The position numbers were made by a program, and so were the translations under genes. Source: Chloroflexota bacterium (GTDB taxonomy: Bacteria; Chloroflexota; Anaerolineae; Promineifilales; Promineifilaceae). From it: DNA of 64,000 bases. Below are positions 23,786 through 31,520 of the stretch, piece by piece (positions within the stretch are counted from its first letter, which is position 1; every line of letters begins with the position of its first letter). The stretch spans positions 1 through 64,000 of the forward strand of contig JAKEFB010000110.1 of the NCBI GenBank assembly GCA_022616275.1, read 5' to 3'. The notes beneath the pieces were generated by a model, which saw only the letters and a program-made list of their open reading frames with translations, was not told the origin of the DNA and ran no database searches.

Positions 23786-24922
23786 ATGGAATTCGGCGTC
23801 CCTAAAGAAGTCCGCGACCTGGAAATGCGGGTTGGACTGACCCCGGCCGGCGCGCTGGGGCTGGTCCAGGCCGGGCATACCGTCTACGTGGAGCGCAGCG
23901 CCGGCCACGGCGCCGGCTTTCACGACGACCACTACCGGCAGGCCGGCGCCCAAATTGTTTACTCGGCGGCCGAAGCGTACGGCCGGGCCGACGTGGTCGT
24001 CAAAGTGACCCGGCCAACCGGGGCCGAGCACGCTCTCTTCCGTCACGGCCAGGTGATTTTCTCTTTTCTGCACCTGGCGGTGGCCTCACCTGATCTGCTG
24101 GAGGCCCTGACCGGGCGCGAGATTACGGCGATCGCCTACGAAATGATCCAGGACGCCAGCGGCGTGCTGCCCGTCCTGGTACCGATGAGCGAGATTGCCG
24201 GCCGGCTGGCGCCGATTATTGCCGGCCAGTTGTTGATGAATACGAATGGCGGCCGGGGCACGCTGCTCAGCGGCATTCCCGGCGTGCCGCCGGCGGCAAT
24301 CGTGATCTTAGGGGGTGGCATCCTGGGCTGCAACGCCACACGCGCCTTCCTGGGCCTGGGCGCCCAAGTCACGGTGCTGGACCAGGACATCAGCAAATTG
24401 CAGCGCCTGGATGGATTGTTCAGCGGCCGGGTGACGACGATGCTGTCCAACGACTACAACCTGAACCGGGTGGCCGACTTTGCCGACGTGTTGATGGGGT
24501 GTGTTCTAATCCCCGGGCAGCGGACGCCCGTGCTAATTAACCGCCAGATGGTTCGCCGGATGCGGCCGGGCTCGGTCCTGATGGACTTTTCCATTGACCA
24601 GGGCGGCTGCACCGAGACCAGCCGGCCGACGACGCTACGCGACCAGACGTACGTCGAGGAAGAGGTGATTCATTTTTGTGTGCCTAACATCACCGCCAGC
24701 GTGGCCCGCACAACCAGCTATGCCATTAGCAACGCCGCCCTACCCTACCTGCTGGCCATTGGCCAGTATGGCCCGCTGGGCGTACTCAAGCATTACCCGG
24801 AATTAGGGCTGGGCATAAACCTTTACCAGGGCAGGCTGGCCAACGCCAGCGTGGCCGCCGCGCTGGGCCGCGAGGTGGCCGTCGAGCTGCCGGGGCATAC
24901 GACTACAGGGGAAGCCGGATGA
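23786..24922 (+). CDS. ald: Alanine dehydrogenase
   Basis: NAD-dependent interconversion of L-alanine and pyruvate + ammonia (378 aa). Seen: GVPKEVRDLEMRVGLTPAG at the N-terminus, pyruvate-binding Lys in VVVKVTRP, catalytic His in IFSFLHLA, MSEIAGRLAP, Rossmann loop VILGGGILGCNATRAFLGLG, catalytic Asp in MDFSIDQGGCTETS, and C-terminal NITASVARTTSYAISNAALP. All catalytic residues are present. The operon, with a CBS sensor and a CoA-transferase overlapping at ATGA, points to amino-acid fermentation or nitrogen scavenging that feeds pyruvate to PFOR and PPDK. Confidence 0.9.
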   Translation: MEFGVPKEVRDLEMRVGLTPAGALGLVQAGHTVYVERSAGHGAGFHDDHYRQAGAQIVYSAAEAYGRADVVVKVTRPTGAEHALFRHGQVIFSFLHLAVASPDLLEALTGREITAIAYEMIQDASGVLPVLVPMSEIAGRLAPIIAGQLLMNTNGGRGTLLSGIPGVPPAAIVILGGGILGCNATRAFLGLGAQVTVLDQDISKLQRLDGLFSGRVTTMLSNDYNLNRVADFADVLMGCVLIPGQRTPVLINRQMVRRMRPGSVLMDFSIDQGGCTETSRPTTLRDQTYVEEEVIHFCVPNITASVARTTSYAISNAALPYLLAIGQYGPLGVLKHYPELGLGINLYQGRLANASVAAALGREVAVELPGHTTTGEAG

Positions 24923-26217
24923 ACTGGGAAGAGAGCTACCGCCGCAAAGTAACCGACGTAGACACAGCTCTGGCGGCCGTTCAGTCCGGCAATCGCGTCT
25001 ACCTGGGCGGCGGAGCAGGTGTGCCAAAAGCTCTGATCGCGGGGCTGACCCGCCGGGCGGCCGAACTGCGCAACGTGGAAATTACCCACATCCTGACCTT
25101 TGCCGACGCCCCGTACGTCGGGCCGCAATACCAGGACGCTCTGCGGGTCAACGCCCTCTTTATCGGCCACAACGTGCGCGAGGCAGTGCAAAAAGGGCTG
25201 GCCGACTTTACCCCCGTTTTTCTGTCGGAGATACCCGACCTGTTTCGCAACGGCCCCTTGTCGCTGGACGTGGCCCTCATTTCGGTGACGCCGCCGGACG
25301 AGCATGGCTTTTGCAGCTTTGGGGTGGAAGTGGGTACGACCAAGCCGGCGGCCGAATCGGCCCGCCTGATCGTGGCCGAGGTCAACCGGCAGATGCCGCG
25401 CACGCTGGGCGACTGCTTCATTCACGCCAGCCGCCTGGGCCACGTCGTGGAGGTAGATTACCCACTGCCGGAAGCACCCCAGGGAGGCAGCTCAGCAGAA
25501 CACTTGAAGGTCGGCCAGCACATCGCCGGGCTGATCCCTGACGGGGCGACGCTGCAAATGGGCATCGGCAGCATTCCTGACGCTGTACTCAACAACCTGG
25601 GCAATCACAAGGAGCTGGGGGTCCACTCTGAGCTTTTCTCTGACGGGGTGGTGGACCTGGTCGAGGCCGGGGTCATCACCTGCGGCCGCAAGAGTTTTCA
25701 CCCGGGGAAAATTGTGGCCGGCTTCCTGTTTGGCACAAAACGTCTTTACGATTTCGTCCACAATAACCCGATAATCGAGATGCACCCCACCGACTACGTC
25801 AACGATCCTTTCAACATTGCCAGGAACGAGAAAATGGTGGCCATCAACTCAGCGCTGCAGGTGGACCTGACCGGCCAGGTGTGCGCCGACTCGATGGGGC
25901 CGCTGTTCTATAGTGGCGCCGGTGGCCAGGTGGATTTTATCCGGGGGGCCGCCCGGTCCAAAGGGGGGCTGCCGATCATTGCCTGCCTGTCTACGGCGAG
26001 GGATGGAGCCGTCAGCCGGATTGTGCCCACGCTCACCCCAGGGGCCGGCGTGGTGACGACTCGCAGCGACGTGCATTACGTGGTGACGGAGTACGGCGTG
26101 GCTTCGCTGCACGGCCGGACCGTCCGCCAGCGGGCCAGGGAGTTAATTCAAATTGCTCATCCTAACTTTCGGGAGGAGTTGATCGCGGCCGGGCGTGAGT
26201 TGGGCTATTTACAGTAA
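24919..26217 (+). CDS. Acetyl-CoA hydrolase/CoA-transferase family (4-hydroxybutyrate/acetate type)
   Basis: 432 aa, Cat1/AbfT family. Seen: YLGGGAGVPKALIAGL, SVTPPDEHGFCSFGVEV, IGLQ-like oxyanion region MGIGSIPDAVL, catalytic Glu in GVHSELFSDGVVDL, and the C-terminal VTEYGVASLHGRTVRQRARE. It transfers CoA between acetyl-CoA and a short carboxylate; the second substrate cannot be told from sequence. Start overlaps ald by 4 bp (ATGA). Its last 56 bp overlap the end of the convergent AraC gene. Confidence 0.88.
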   Translation: MNWEESYRRKVTDVDTALAAVQSGNRVYLGGGAGVPKALIAGLTRRAAELRNVEITHILTFADAPYVGPQYQDALRVNALFIGHNVREAVQKGLADFTPVFLSEIPDLFRNGPLSLDVALISVTPPDEHGFCSFGVEVGTTKPAAESARLIVAEVNRQMPRTLGDCFIHASRLGHVVEVDYPLPEAPQGGSSAEHLKVGQHIAGLIPDGATLQMGIGSIPDAVLNNLGNHKELGVHSELFSDGVVDLVEAGVITCGRKSFHPGKIVAGFLFGTKRLYDFVHNNPIIEMHPTDYVNDPFNIARNEKMVAINSALQVDLTGQVCADSMGPLFYSGAGGQVDFIRGAARSKGGLPIIACLSTARDGAVSRIVPTLTPGAGVVTTRSDVHYVVTEYGVASLHGRTVRQRARELIQIAHPNFREELIAAGRELGYLQ

Positions 26218-27055
26218 GTTCTTTTTTATACTGCACCGGCGTCTTACCTAATACTTGTTTAAAATCATTAATGAAATGTTGCTGGCTGCTGTAGCCGAGA
26301 TCATAGGCAATCGCTACCCAGTCAGGATTGTCGCTTTCACGGATGTGCTCGGCTGCTGACAACAGCCGGTGACGCTGCAATAACCATTTGAGCCCAATGC
26401 CAACATAGTCCTGAAATAGCTGCTGTAACCAGCGTTCGCTTCTCCCAAACCGCCGCGCCACTGCTTTCACTGTCTGGAGGTTTTCATCGGTTTCGATAGC
26501 AGTAATAATCTTGTTAATGAGTTCGATGTTGGAATCAGGTTGGGGATTAATCGCTCGAAGCAGTTTTATGAGATGATGGATAGCAGTTTGGTCGTCCAGT
26601 GCTAACAATCGTTCGGTGTGGCGATCATCTGCCCAAGGAAACAACTGCTGTAAGTCAATGATTTTATCTTGTAAGTCCGCAACTGCCCCACCCCAGAACG
26701 CATGAAACGCCCCTGGCCGGAAGCGGATACCGACGATTCTCCCGCTACCGGCCGCAACATAGGTTCGTTTACCACGAAAGGTACCCTGAATGCCGGACTG
26801 CTGTAAAGAAACAAAGACATCAACGTACGGCCGATGCATCACTTCTTCGGAGTAATACGTATTGCCCGCTTGGTCCCAGCGAATTGTCCAAAAGTGCTCG
26901 ATGAACGGCGCCAGGTCAGCGGGAGGCAAGTAGGTATGGAAGCTCACATGACGCTCAAAACCGGCCGGGTCTAAGCGTCCACGTGGCTCGTAACTGCCTG
27001 CGGATTTTTGTAATACATCGTTCACGCCGCCTGGTATTATAGAGCTGTTGGTCAT
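26162..27055 (-). CDS. AraC-family transcriptional regulator
   Basis: 297 aa. N-terminal cupin-like region (HTYLPPADLAPFIEHFW, VGIRFRPGAFHAFWGG) resembling the DUF6597 sensory domain, then two HTH motifs (VKAVARRFGRSERWLQQLFQ; VAIAYDLGYSSQQHFINDFK) and the family end GKTPVQYKKEL. Only 24 bp separate its start from the glyoxalase gene on the other strand, so one operator may serve both. The 3' end is antisense to the CoA-transferase tail over 56 bp. Confidence 0.9.
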   Translation of the reverse strand: MTNSSIIPGGVNDVLQKSAGSYEPRGRLDPAGFERHVSFHTYLPPADLAPFIEHFWTIRWDQAGNTYYSEEVMHRPYVDVFVSLQQSGIQGTFRGKRTYVAAGSGRIVGIRFRPGAFHAFWGGAVADLQDKIIDLQQLFPWADDRHTERLLALDDQTAIHHLIKLLRAINPQPDSNIELINKIITAIETDENLQTVKAVARRFGRSERWLQQLFQDYVGIGLKWLLQRHRLLSAAEHIRESDNPDWVAIAYDLGYSSQQHFINDFKQVLGKTPVQYKKELTVNSPTHARPRSTPPES

Positions 27056-27079
27056 TTAAATAAAGAAAGGAGTATAGCA

Positions 27080-27511
27080 ATGAAGAACAAACACTTTTTA
27101 CGTGGTATGGCCACAGTAAATTTTTGGGCTGACGATGTGGTTGCTGCACGCGATTGGTATACTAAATTATTTGGCGTCGAGGCGTACTTTCAGCAGCCTA
27201 ACGCTGAGCATCCGGTGTATGTCGAGTTTCGGATCGGCGACTACGAGGACGAGTTCGGCATTATTGACCGTAAATACGCACCGAAAGGCACGCAGCCGGG
27301 GCCCGGGGGGGCGGTGCTCTTATGGCATGTTGATGATATCGAGGCGGCGTTTGAGCGGCTCAAGGCCATGGGCGCTAAAGAGTATGATCCGATTACTAAA
27401 CGCGGCGAGTCTGGCTTTGTTACAGCCTCAGTCATTGACCCGTTCGGGAACATCCTGGGCATCATGTATAATCCGCATTATGTGGAAGTACTCAGTTCGC
27501 GAACGGCATAA
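27080..27511 (+). CDS. Glyoxalase/bleomycin-resistance (VOC) family protein
   Basis: 143 aa, one pair of beta-alpha-beta-beta-beta units: ATVNFWADDVVAARDWYTKL, LLWHVDDIEAAFERLKAMG, VIDPFGNILGIMYNP. AAAGGAG lies 10 bp before the ATG. The VOC superfamily includes lyases, dioxygenases and binding proteins; the substrate is not predictable. The adjacent divergent AraC regulator is probably its controller. Confidence 0.88.
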   Translation: MKNKHFLRGMATVNFWADDVVAARDWYTKLFGVEAYFQQPNAEHPVYVEFRIGDYEDEFGIIDRKYAPKGTQPGPGGAVLLWHVDDIEAAFERLKAMGAKEYDPITKRGESGFVTASVIDPFGNILGIMYNPHYVEVLSSRTA

Positions 27512-27519
27512 AGGGGCAT

Positions 27520-27714
27520 ATGGCTACAACTGATAGCAGGTTTTTCCTTCAAAAATTTACGCCGCGGCGGCCAAAAAGTCTGTGGTCGAAACGTAACGTC
27601 AGTAAAGTAGCTAAGCTGACGGCCGAGGGGAGGATGCAGCCATCCGGCCTGGCTGAGGTCGAAGCGGCCAAGCAAGACGGCCGGTGGGAAGCCGCCTATG
27701 ATAGGGACTCTTGA
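27520..27714 (+). pseudogene. Internal fragment of a YdeI/OmpD-associated family protein
   Basis: 64 codons whose sequence (FLQKFTPRRPKSLWSKRN, AEGRMQPSGLAEVEAAKQDG, RWEAAYD) is the middle of YdeI-like proteins of about 190-200 aa. The N-terminal half and the C-terminal DUF1801-like part are both missing. An ATG and a weak AAGGGG make translation possible, but it reads as a remnant. Confidence 0.75.
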
Positions 27715-27719
27715 ATCTC

Positions 27720-28142
27720 CTACTCCTCTCGCCACTCGTCCACAATTAAGCGGAAGATGTCTGATTCGGTAATGATGCCGACTACCCGGCCGTCTTCGAC
27801 AACGGGCAGGCCGCTGATCTTATTGTCCAGCATGACCTGGGCAGCCGCGCCGATGGTCGTTTCGGGCGAGACGGTCACGGGGTTGCGGGTCATGATTTCA
27901 TCAATCTTCAGCCGGGCGAGGAGGTAGTTCAGTTCCCAAATGCTGAGGGAGGTGGCATCCGAAGCCTCAGCGCCACGAATGTCACCCCGGGTGACAATGC
28001 CGACCAGCCGGCCGTTTTTGACTACGGGCAGGCGGCGGATCCGTCTCTCCCTCATCAAGCGGTGCGCTTCCGGCAGGGTGGTGCCGGGCTCGATGGTCAC
28101 TACATCCTTTGTCATCCACTCTTTGACCAGTTGTTGTTTCAT
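27720..28142 (-). CDS. Tandem CBS-domain protein (paralog 2)
   Basis: 140 aa with two CBS domains (VKEWMTKDVVTIEPGTTLPE; IDEIMTRNPVTVSPETTIGA; VVGIITESDIFRLIVDEW). It shares most of its sequence, including the start MKQ-LV-EWM and the linker LSIWELNYLLARLK, with the protein at 23327-23782. It is on the same strand as the formate channel and formate dehydrogenase and lies 95 bp downstream of the channel, so it may sense energy state for that module. Confidence 0.9.
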   Translation of the reverse strand: MKQQLVKEWMTKDVVTIEPGTTLPEAHRLMRERRIRRLPVVKNGRLVGIVTRGDIRGAEASDATSLSIWELNYLLARLKIDEIMTRNPVTVSPETTIGAAAQVMLDNKISGLPVVEDGRVVGIITESDIFRLIVDEWREE

Positions 28143-28165
28143 TGTTGTTTATCTCCTGAAAAAAT

Positions 28166-28231
28166 AGCTGTTAGCTATCAGCTATCAGCCGTCAGCTTTT
28201 GTTGTCATTATAACCAATAGCCAATAACCAG
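28166..28231. repeat. Two heptamer arrays between the CBS gene and the formate channel
   Basis: First array 28166-28197: AGCTGTT, AGCTATC, AGCTATC, AGCCGTC, AGCT. Second array 28211-28231: TAACCAA, TAGCCAA, TAACCAG. The first uses the same AGCT-type unit as the arrays at 37476 and 44180. Confidence 0.85.
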
Positions 28232-28237
28232 AGTTAG

Positions 28238-29149
28238 TCAAGCCTGCTGCACGCGGGCCTGAGCTTCGGCCGGTTCTTCCCGGCGTTGGCCGGTCCAGCT
28301 CGGCCGGAGGTAAATGAACCAGTAGACCAGCCCGACCATGCCCGCACCGCCAATGACGTTGCCAATGGTGACGGGCAGCAGGTTGGCCAGGAGGAAGTTG
28401 CCCCAGGTCAGGCCGGTGTAGTCGGCTGCCGTCTGGCCAATCTGGGCCCAAAAGTCCGGCCCGGCGCCGGCCTTGATGAACAGGCCAATGGGGATGAAGT
28501 ACATGTTGGCCACGCTGTGCTCAAAGCCGGCGGCGACAAAGGCGGTGATGGGGAAGATGATGGCCAGGATTTTGTCGGTGGCGCTCCGCGCCCCTATGCA
28601 CAGCCAGACGGCCAGGCAGACCAGGGCGTTGCAGAAGATGCCCAGGACCAGGGCCGGCACAAAATCCAGGCTGGTCTTATTGTTGGCGATAGTCAAAGCG
28701 TTCAGGCCAATCGCGCCGTTGGCGAAGGTGTATTGCTCGCTCAAGAACATCATCGCCGCCGTCAACAATGAGCCGGCAAAGTTCCCCACGTAGACAATAG
28801 TCCAGTTCCGCAGCAGCCGGCCGGTTGACACCCGGCGGTGGGCCCAGGCCATGACGATGAGGTTGTTGCCGGTAAACAGCTCGGCCCCGGCGCCGACGAC
28901 GAGGATCAGGCCCAGGCTAAAGACCAGGCCGCCCAGCAATTTACTCACACCATAGGGCAGGACGCTGCCCCCTGTGGTGACTGTGGTCGCAAAAATAGCG
29001 CCCATAGCAATGAAGGCCCCGGCCAGGACGGCCAGGGCAAACATCCGCAACGGCCCCAGGTTGACCTTGGCCAGGCCCACACTTTCCATCTTCTGGGCCA
29101 TCGCCTGGGGCACCAGGGCGTCTATTGAAAAGCTGTTGTTGTTGTCCAT
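28238..29149 (-). CDS. focA: Formate/nitrite transporter family channel
   Basis: 303 aa, six membrane helices with the FNT signatures GAGAELFTGNNL, VGNFAGSLL and GFEHSVANMYFIPIG, which carry the constriction Thr and the central His of FocA. It begins 81 bp downstream of formate dehydrogenase on the same strand. Formate is therefore the probable substrate, with nitrite or hydrosulfide as family alternatives. The C-terminal tail (about 20 residues) is charged and cytoplasmic. Confidence 0.9.
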   Translation of the reverse strand: MDNNNSFSIDALVPQAMAQKMESVGLAKVNLGPLRMFALAVLAGAFIAMGAIFATTVTTGGSVLPYGVSKLLGGLVFSLGLILVVGAGAELFTGNNLIVMAWAHRRVSTGRLLRNWTIVYVGNFAGSLLTAAMMFLSEQYTFANGAIGLNALTIANNKTSLDFVPALVLGIFCNALVCLAVWLCIGARSATDKILAIIFPITAFVAAGFEHSVANMYFIPIGLFIKAGAGPDFWAQIGQTAADYTGLTWGNFLLANLLPVTIGNVIGGAGMVGLVYWFIYLRPSWTGQRREEPAEAQARVQQA

Positions 29150-29163
29150 ATTTATCCTTATTT

Positions 29164-29191
29164 GACGACAGACGACGGACGACGGACGACC
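29164..29191. repeat. Heptamer array (4 x 7) downstream of formate dehydrogenase
   Basis: GACGACA, GACGACG, GACGACG, GACGACC. A partial inverse copy reaches into the last codons of the FDH gene (GACGACGGACAG on the minus strand). The same unit recurs upstream of FDH at 31319-31353, so the gene is bracketed by related arrays. Confidence 0.85.
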
Positions 29192-29230
29192 GGCAGTTCA
29201 GTTGAGTTGTCATCCATCCCTTCGGCGGCC

Positions 29231-31303
29231 TTAGGGCAAGCTGTCCGTCGTCTTTTTCTCAACTTTCACCGCACAGACCTTGTATTCAGGAATCTTGGTG
29301 GTTGGGTCAACGGCGTCAATGGTCAGCAGGTTGGTCGCCGCCTCGGCGTAGTGAAAGGTCATGAAAACGGCGCCGGGCGGCGAGCGGCGGGTGATCCTGG
29401 CCACGGCCGCCACCTGGCCCCGGCGCGAGGTCACCTCGACCAAGTCGCCGTTGGCAATCGTTAACCGGCCGGCGTCGGCCGGGTTGATTTCAACTTCGGC
29501 TTGAGGGGCAATGGCCTGCAGCCCTGGCGAGCGGCGCGACAGCGTGCCGCCGTGCCAGTGGAACAGAATCCGGCCGGTGGAGAGAATAAACGGGTATTCC
29601 TCGTCCGTTTCTTCGGCCGGCGGCCGGTAATCCACCGGGCAAAAGAGGCCCTTCCCTCGGGTAAATTTGTCCACGTGCAGGATGGGCGTGCCGGGGTGGC
29701 CGGGCGTGGGGCGCGGCCATTGCAGGCCGCCCTGTTCCAGCCGGGCGTGGCAGATGCCGGCGTACTGGGGCGTGCTGGCAGCCATTTCGTCAAAGATAGC
29801 CGCCGGGCTGTCATATTGCCAGCCAGCCCCCAGGCGGTTGGCCAGGTCCATGATAATTTGCCAGTCGGGGCGGGCCTGGCCGGGCAGCGCCAGGGCCGGA
29901 CGGACCAACTGCACCTGCCGCTCGGTGCTGGTAAATGTACCGGCCTTTTCGGCAAAGCTGGCGGCCGGCAAGACCACGCCGGCCAGTTGGGCGGTCTCGT
30001 TCAGGAAGATGTCCTGGACCACCAGGAACTCTACCTGGCCCAGGGCTTCCTCGACGTGGCGCAGGTTGGGGTCGGACAGCATGGGGTTCTCGCCCATGAT
30101 GAAGATAGCCTTCGCCCGGCCGTCCAGGGCGGCATTCATGATTTCCGTGACGGTTAACCCCGGCGTAGGGCTGAGCTGCTCGACCGGCACGCCCCAGACG
30201 GCGGCGAATTTGCGCCGGGCCTCGTCAGACGTCACCGGCTGGTAGCCGGGGAAGACGTTGGGCAGGCCGCCCACGTCGCAGGCGCCCTGGACGTTGTTCT
30301 GGCCACGCAGCGGGTTGAGGCCAGTCCCCGGCCGGCCGATGTGCCCGGTGAGCAGGGCCAGGTTCGACAGGGCCTTGACGTTGTCCGTGCCGCTGATATG
30401 TTGGGTAATGCCCATTGCCCAAAAGATGGCTGCGTTCCGGGCGGTGGCGTAGAGCCGGGCAGCCTCGACGATTCGTCCGGCCGGCACGCCGGAAATGGCC
30501 TCGGCCCGTTCCGGCGTCCAATCGCAGAGGGCTGCGGCCAGCGCCTGGTAGCCCTCGGTCCGTTCAGCGATAAAAGCGTGGTTAGCCAGCCCTTCGGCAA
30601 TGATGACGTGGGCCACGGCGTTAAAAATGGCCACGTCCGTCCCCGGCTTCTGGCGCAGGTGCAGGCAGGCAAAGTTGGCCAGCTCAATCTGGCGGGGGTC
30701 CACCAGGATCAGTCTGGTCCCATGCTGGCGCACGGCCTTTTTCATTTGCAGGCTGAGGACCGGGTGGGCTTCGGTGGTGTTGGAGCCGGTCACCAACAGC
30801 AGGTCAGCCTCGGTGATGTCGCGGATGGAATTGGTCATCGCGCCGGAACCCAGGGTGGTGGCCAGACCGGCCACGCTGCTGCTGTGTCAGAGACGGGCGC
30901 AATGGTCTACGTTGTTGGTACCAATGACGGCCCGGGCGAACTTCTGCAGCAGGTAATTTTCCTCGTTGGTACACTTGGCCGAGGTCAGGACGGCGATGCT
31001 GTCCGGCCCGTACTGGTCGCGAATGTGGCCCAGCCGGCCGGCGACCAGGTCCAGGGCTTCATCCCAGGAAGCACAGTTGAAAGCGCCTTCCCGGTCGCGC
31101 AGCAGCGGCCGGGTTAGCCGGTCCGGGGCGTGGACGAAGTCGTAGCCGAAGCGCCCCTTGACGCACAGGTTGCCGTGGTTAACGTCGTTGTCGAAGCGGC
31201 CGTCTACGCGAAATATAAGGCCGTCTTTGACGTGCAGGTCAACCTGGCAGCCAACGCCGCAGTAGGGGCAGGTGGTGTGGACGATGTGGTCGGCAGTAAG
31301 CAT
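29231..31303 (-). CDS. fdhF: Formate dehydrogenase catalytic subunit, selenocysteine-containing
   Basis: 690 aa, read through an in-frame UGA at 30889-30887. It oxidises formate or reduces CO2 at a Mo/W-bis-MGD site. Seen: 4Fe-4S motif CPYCGVGC plus CVKGR, then [19 protein letters not shown], where U falls exactly at the catalytic Sec position of E. coli FDH-H (ARVUHGPSVAGL). Downstream, [22 protein letters not shown] and the C-terminal dinucleotide-binding domain are in frame. Without recoding, both pieces would be inactive; with it, length and motifs match the family. A SECIS-like hairpin follows the UGA. No electron-transfer subunit is adjacent; the formate channel follows. Confidence 0.92.
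30858..30889 (-). promoter_or_regulatory. Selenocysteine UGA codon and SECIS-like hairpin
   Basis: UGA occupies 30889-30887. Twelve bases later, GTGGCC (30874-30869) pairs perfectly with GGCCAC (30863-30858) around a GGTCT loop. E. coli fdhF has a hairpin at nearly the same distance with GGUCU in its loop, the SelB contact. The match in spacing, stem and loop supports true recoding. Confidence 0.85.
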
Positions 31304-31318
31304 TTTGATTAAATCTTT

Positions 31319-31353
31319 GACGACGGACGATGGATGACAGACGACGGGTAACG
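31319..31353. repeat. Heptamer array (5 x 7) upstream of formate dehydrogenase
   Basis: GACGACG, GACGATG, GATGACA, GACGACG, GGTAACG, directly 5' of the FDH start. An inverse echo (TCATCGTCTATG) follows at about 31369. The unit is the same as in the array downstream of the gene. Confidence 0.85.
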
Positions 31354-31440
31354 GAAGCGTCTATTGTTCATCGTCTATGCAGCGTGCAAGGTTCGTGTCA
31401 CTGTTAGACTCATGATAGGCTCTGTTTAGCATTTCAGGTA

Positions 31441-31475
31441 GTGACAGAGTACACCCAGCCACCTGATGAAAATCA
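31441..31475 (-). promoter_or_regulatory. Paired TGA-N6-TCA-type element upstream of formate dehydrogenase
   Basis: Boxes TGACAGAGTACA (31442-31453) and TGATGAAAATCA (31464-31475) are centred 22 bp apart, and the block starts 138 bp before the FDH ATG. Layout, orientation and spacing equal those at PFOR and PPDK; 23 of 35 bases match the PFOR copy. It also lies about 80 bp before the divergent propeller gene. Confidence 0.5.
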
Positions 31476-31520
31476 CCTTTAGAACTATTGCCTGCGTTTC
31501 TGCTCAGGGGTAAAACTCTG

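Noticed and set aside
30874..30903. Formate dehydrogenase as two genes or a pseudogene split by a stop
   Set aside because: The stop is UGA at the exact catalytic Sec position with a SECIS-like hairpin behind it, and both parts are in the same frame and intact.
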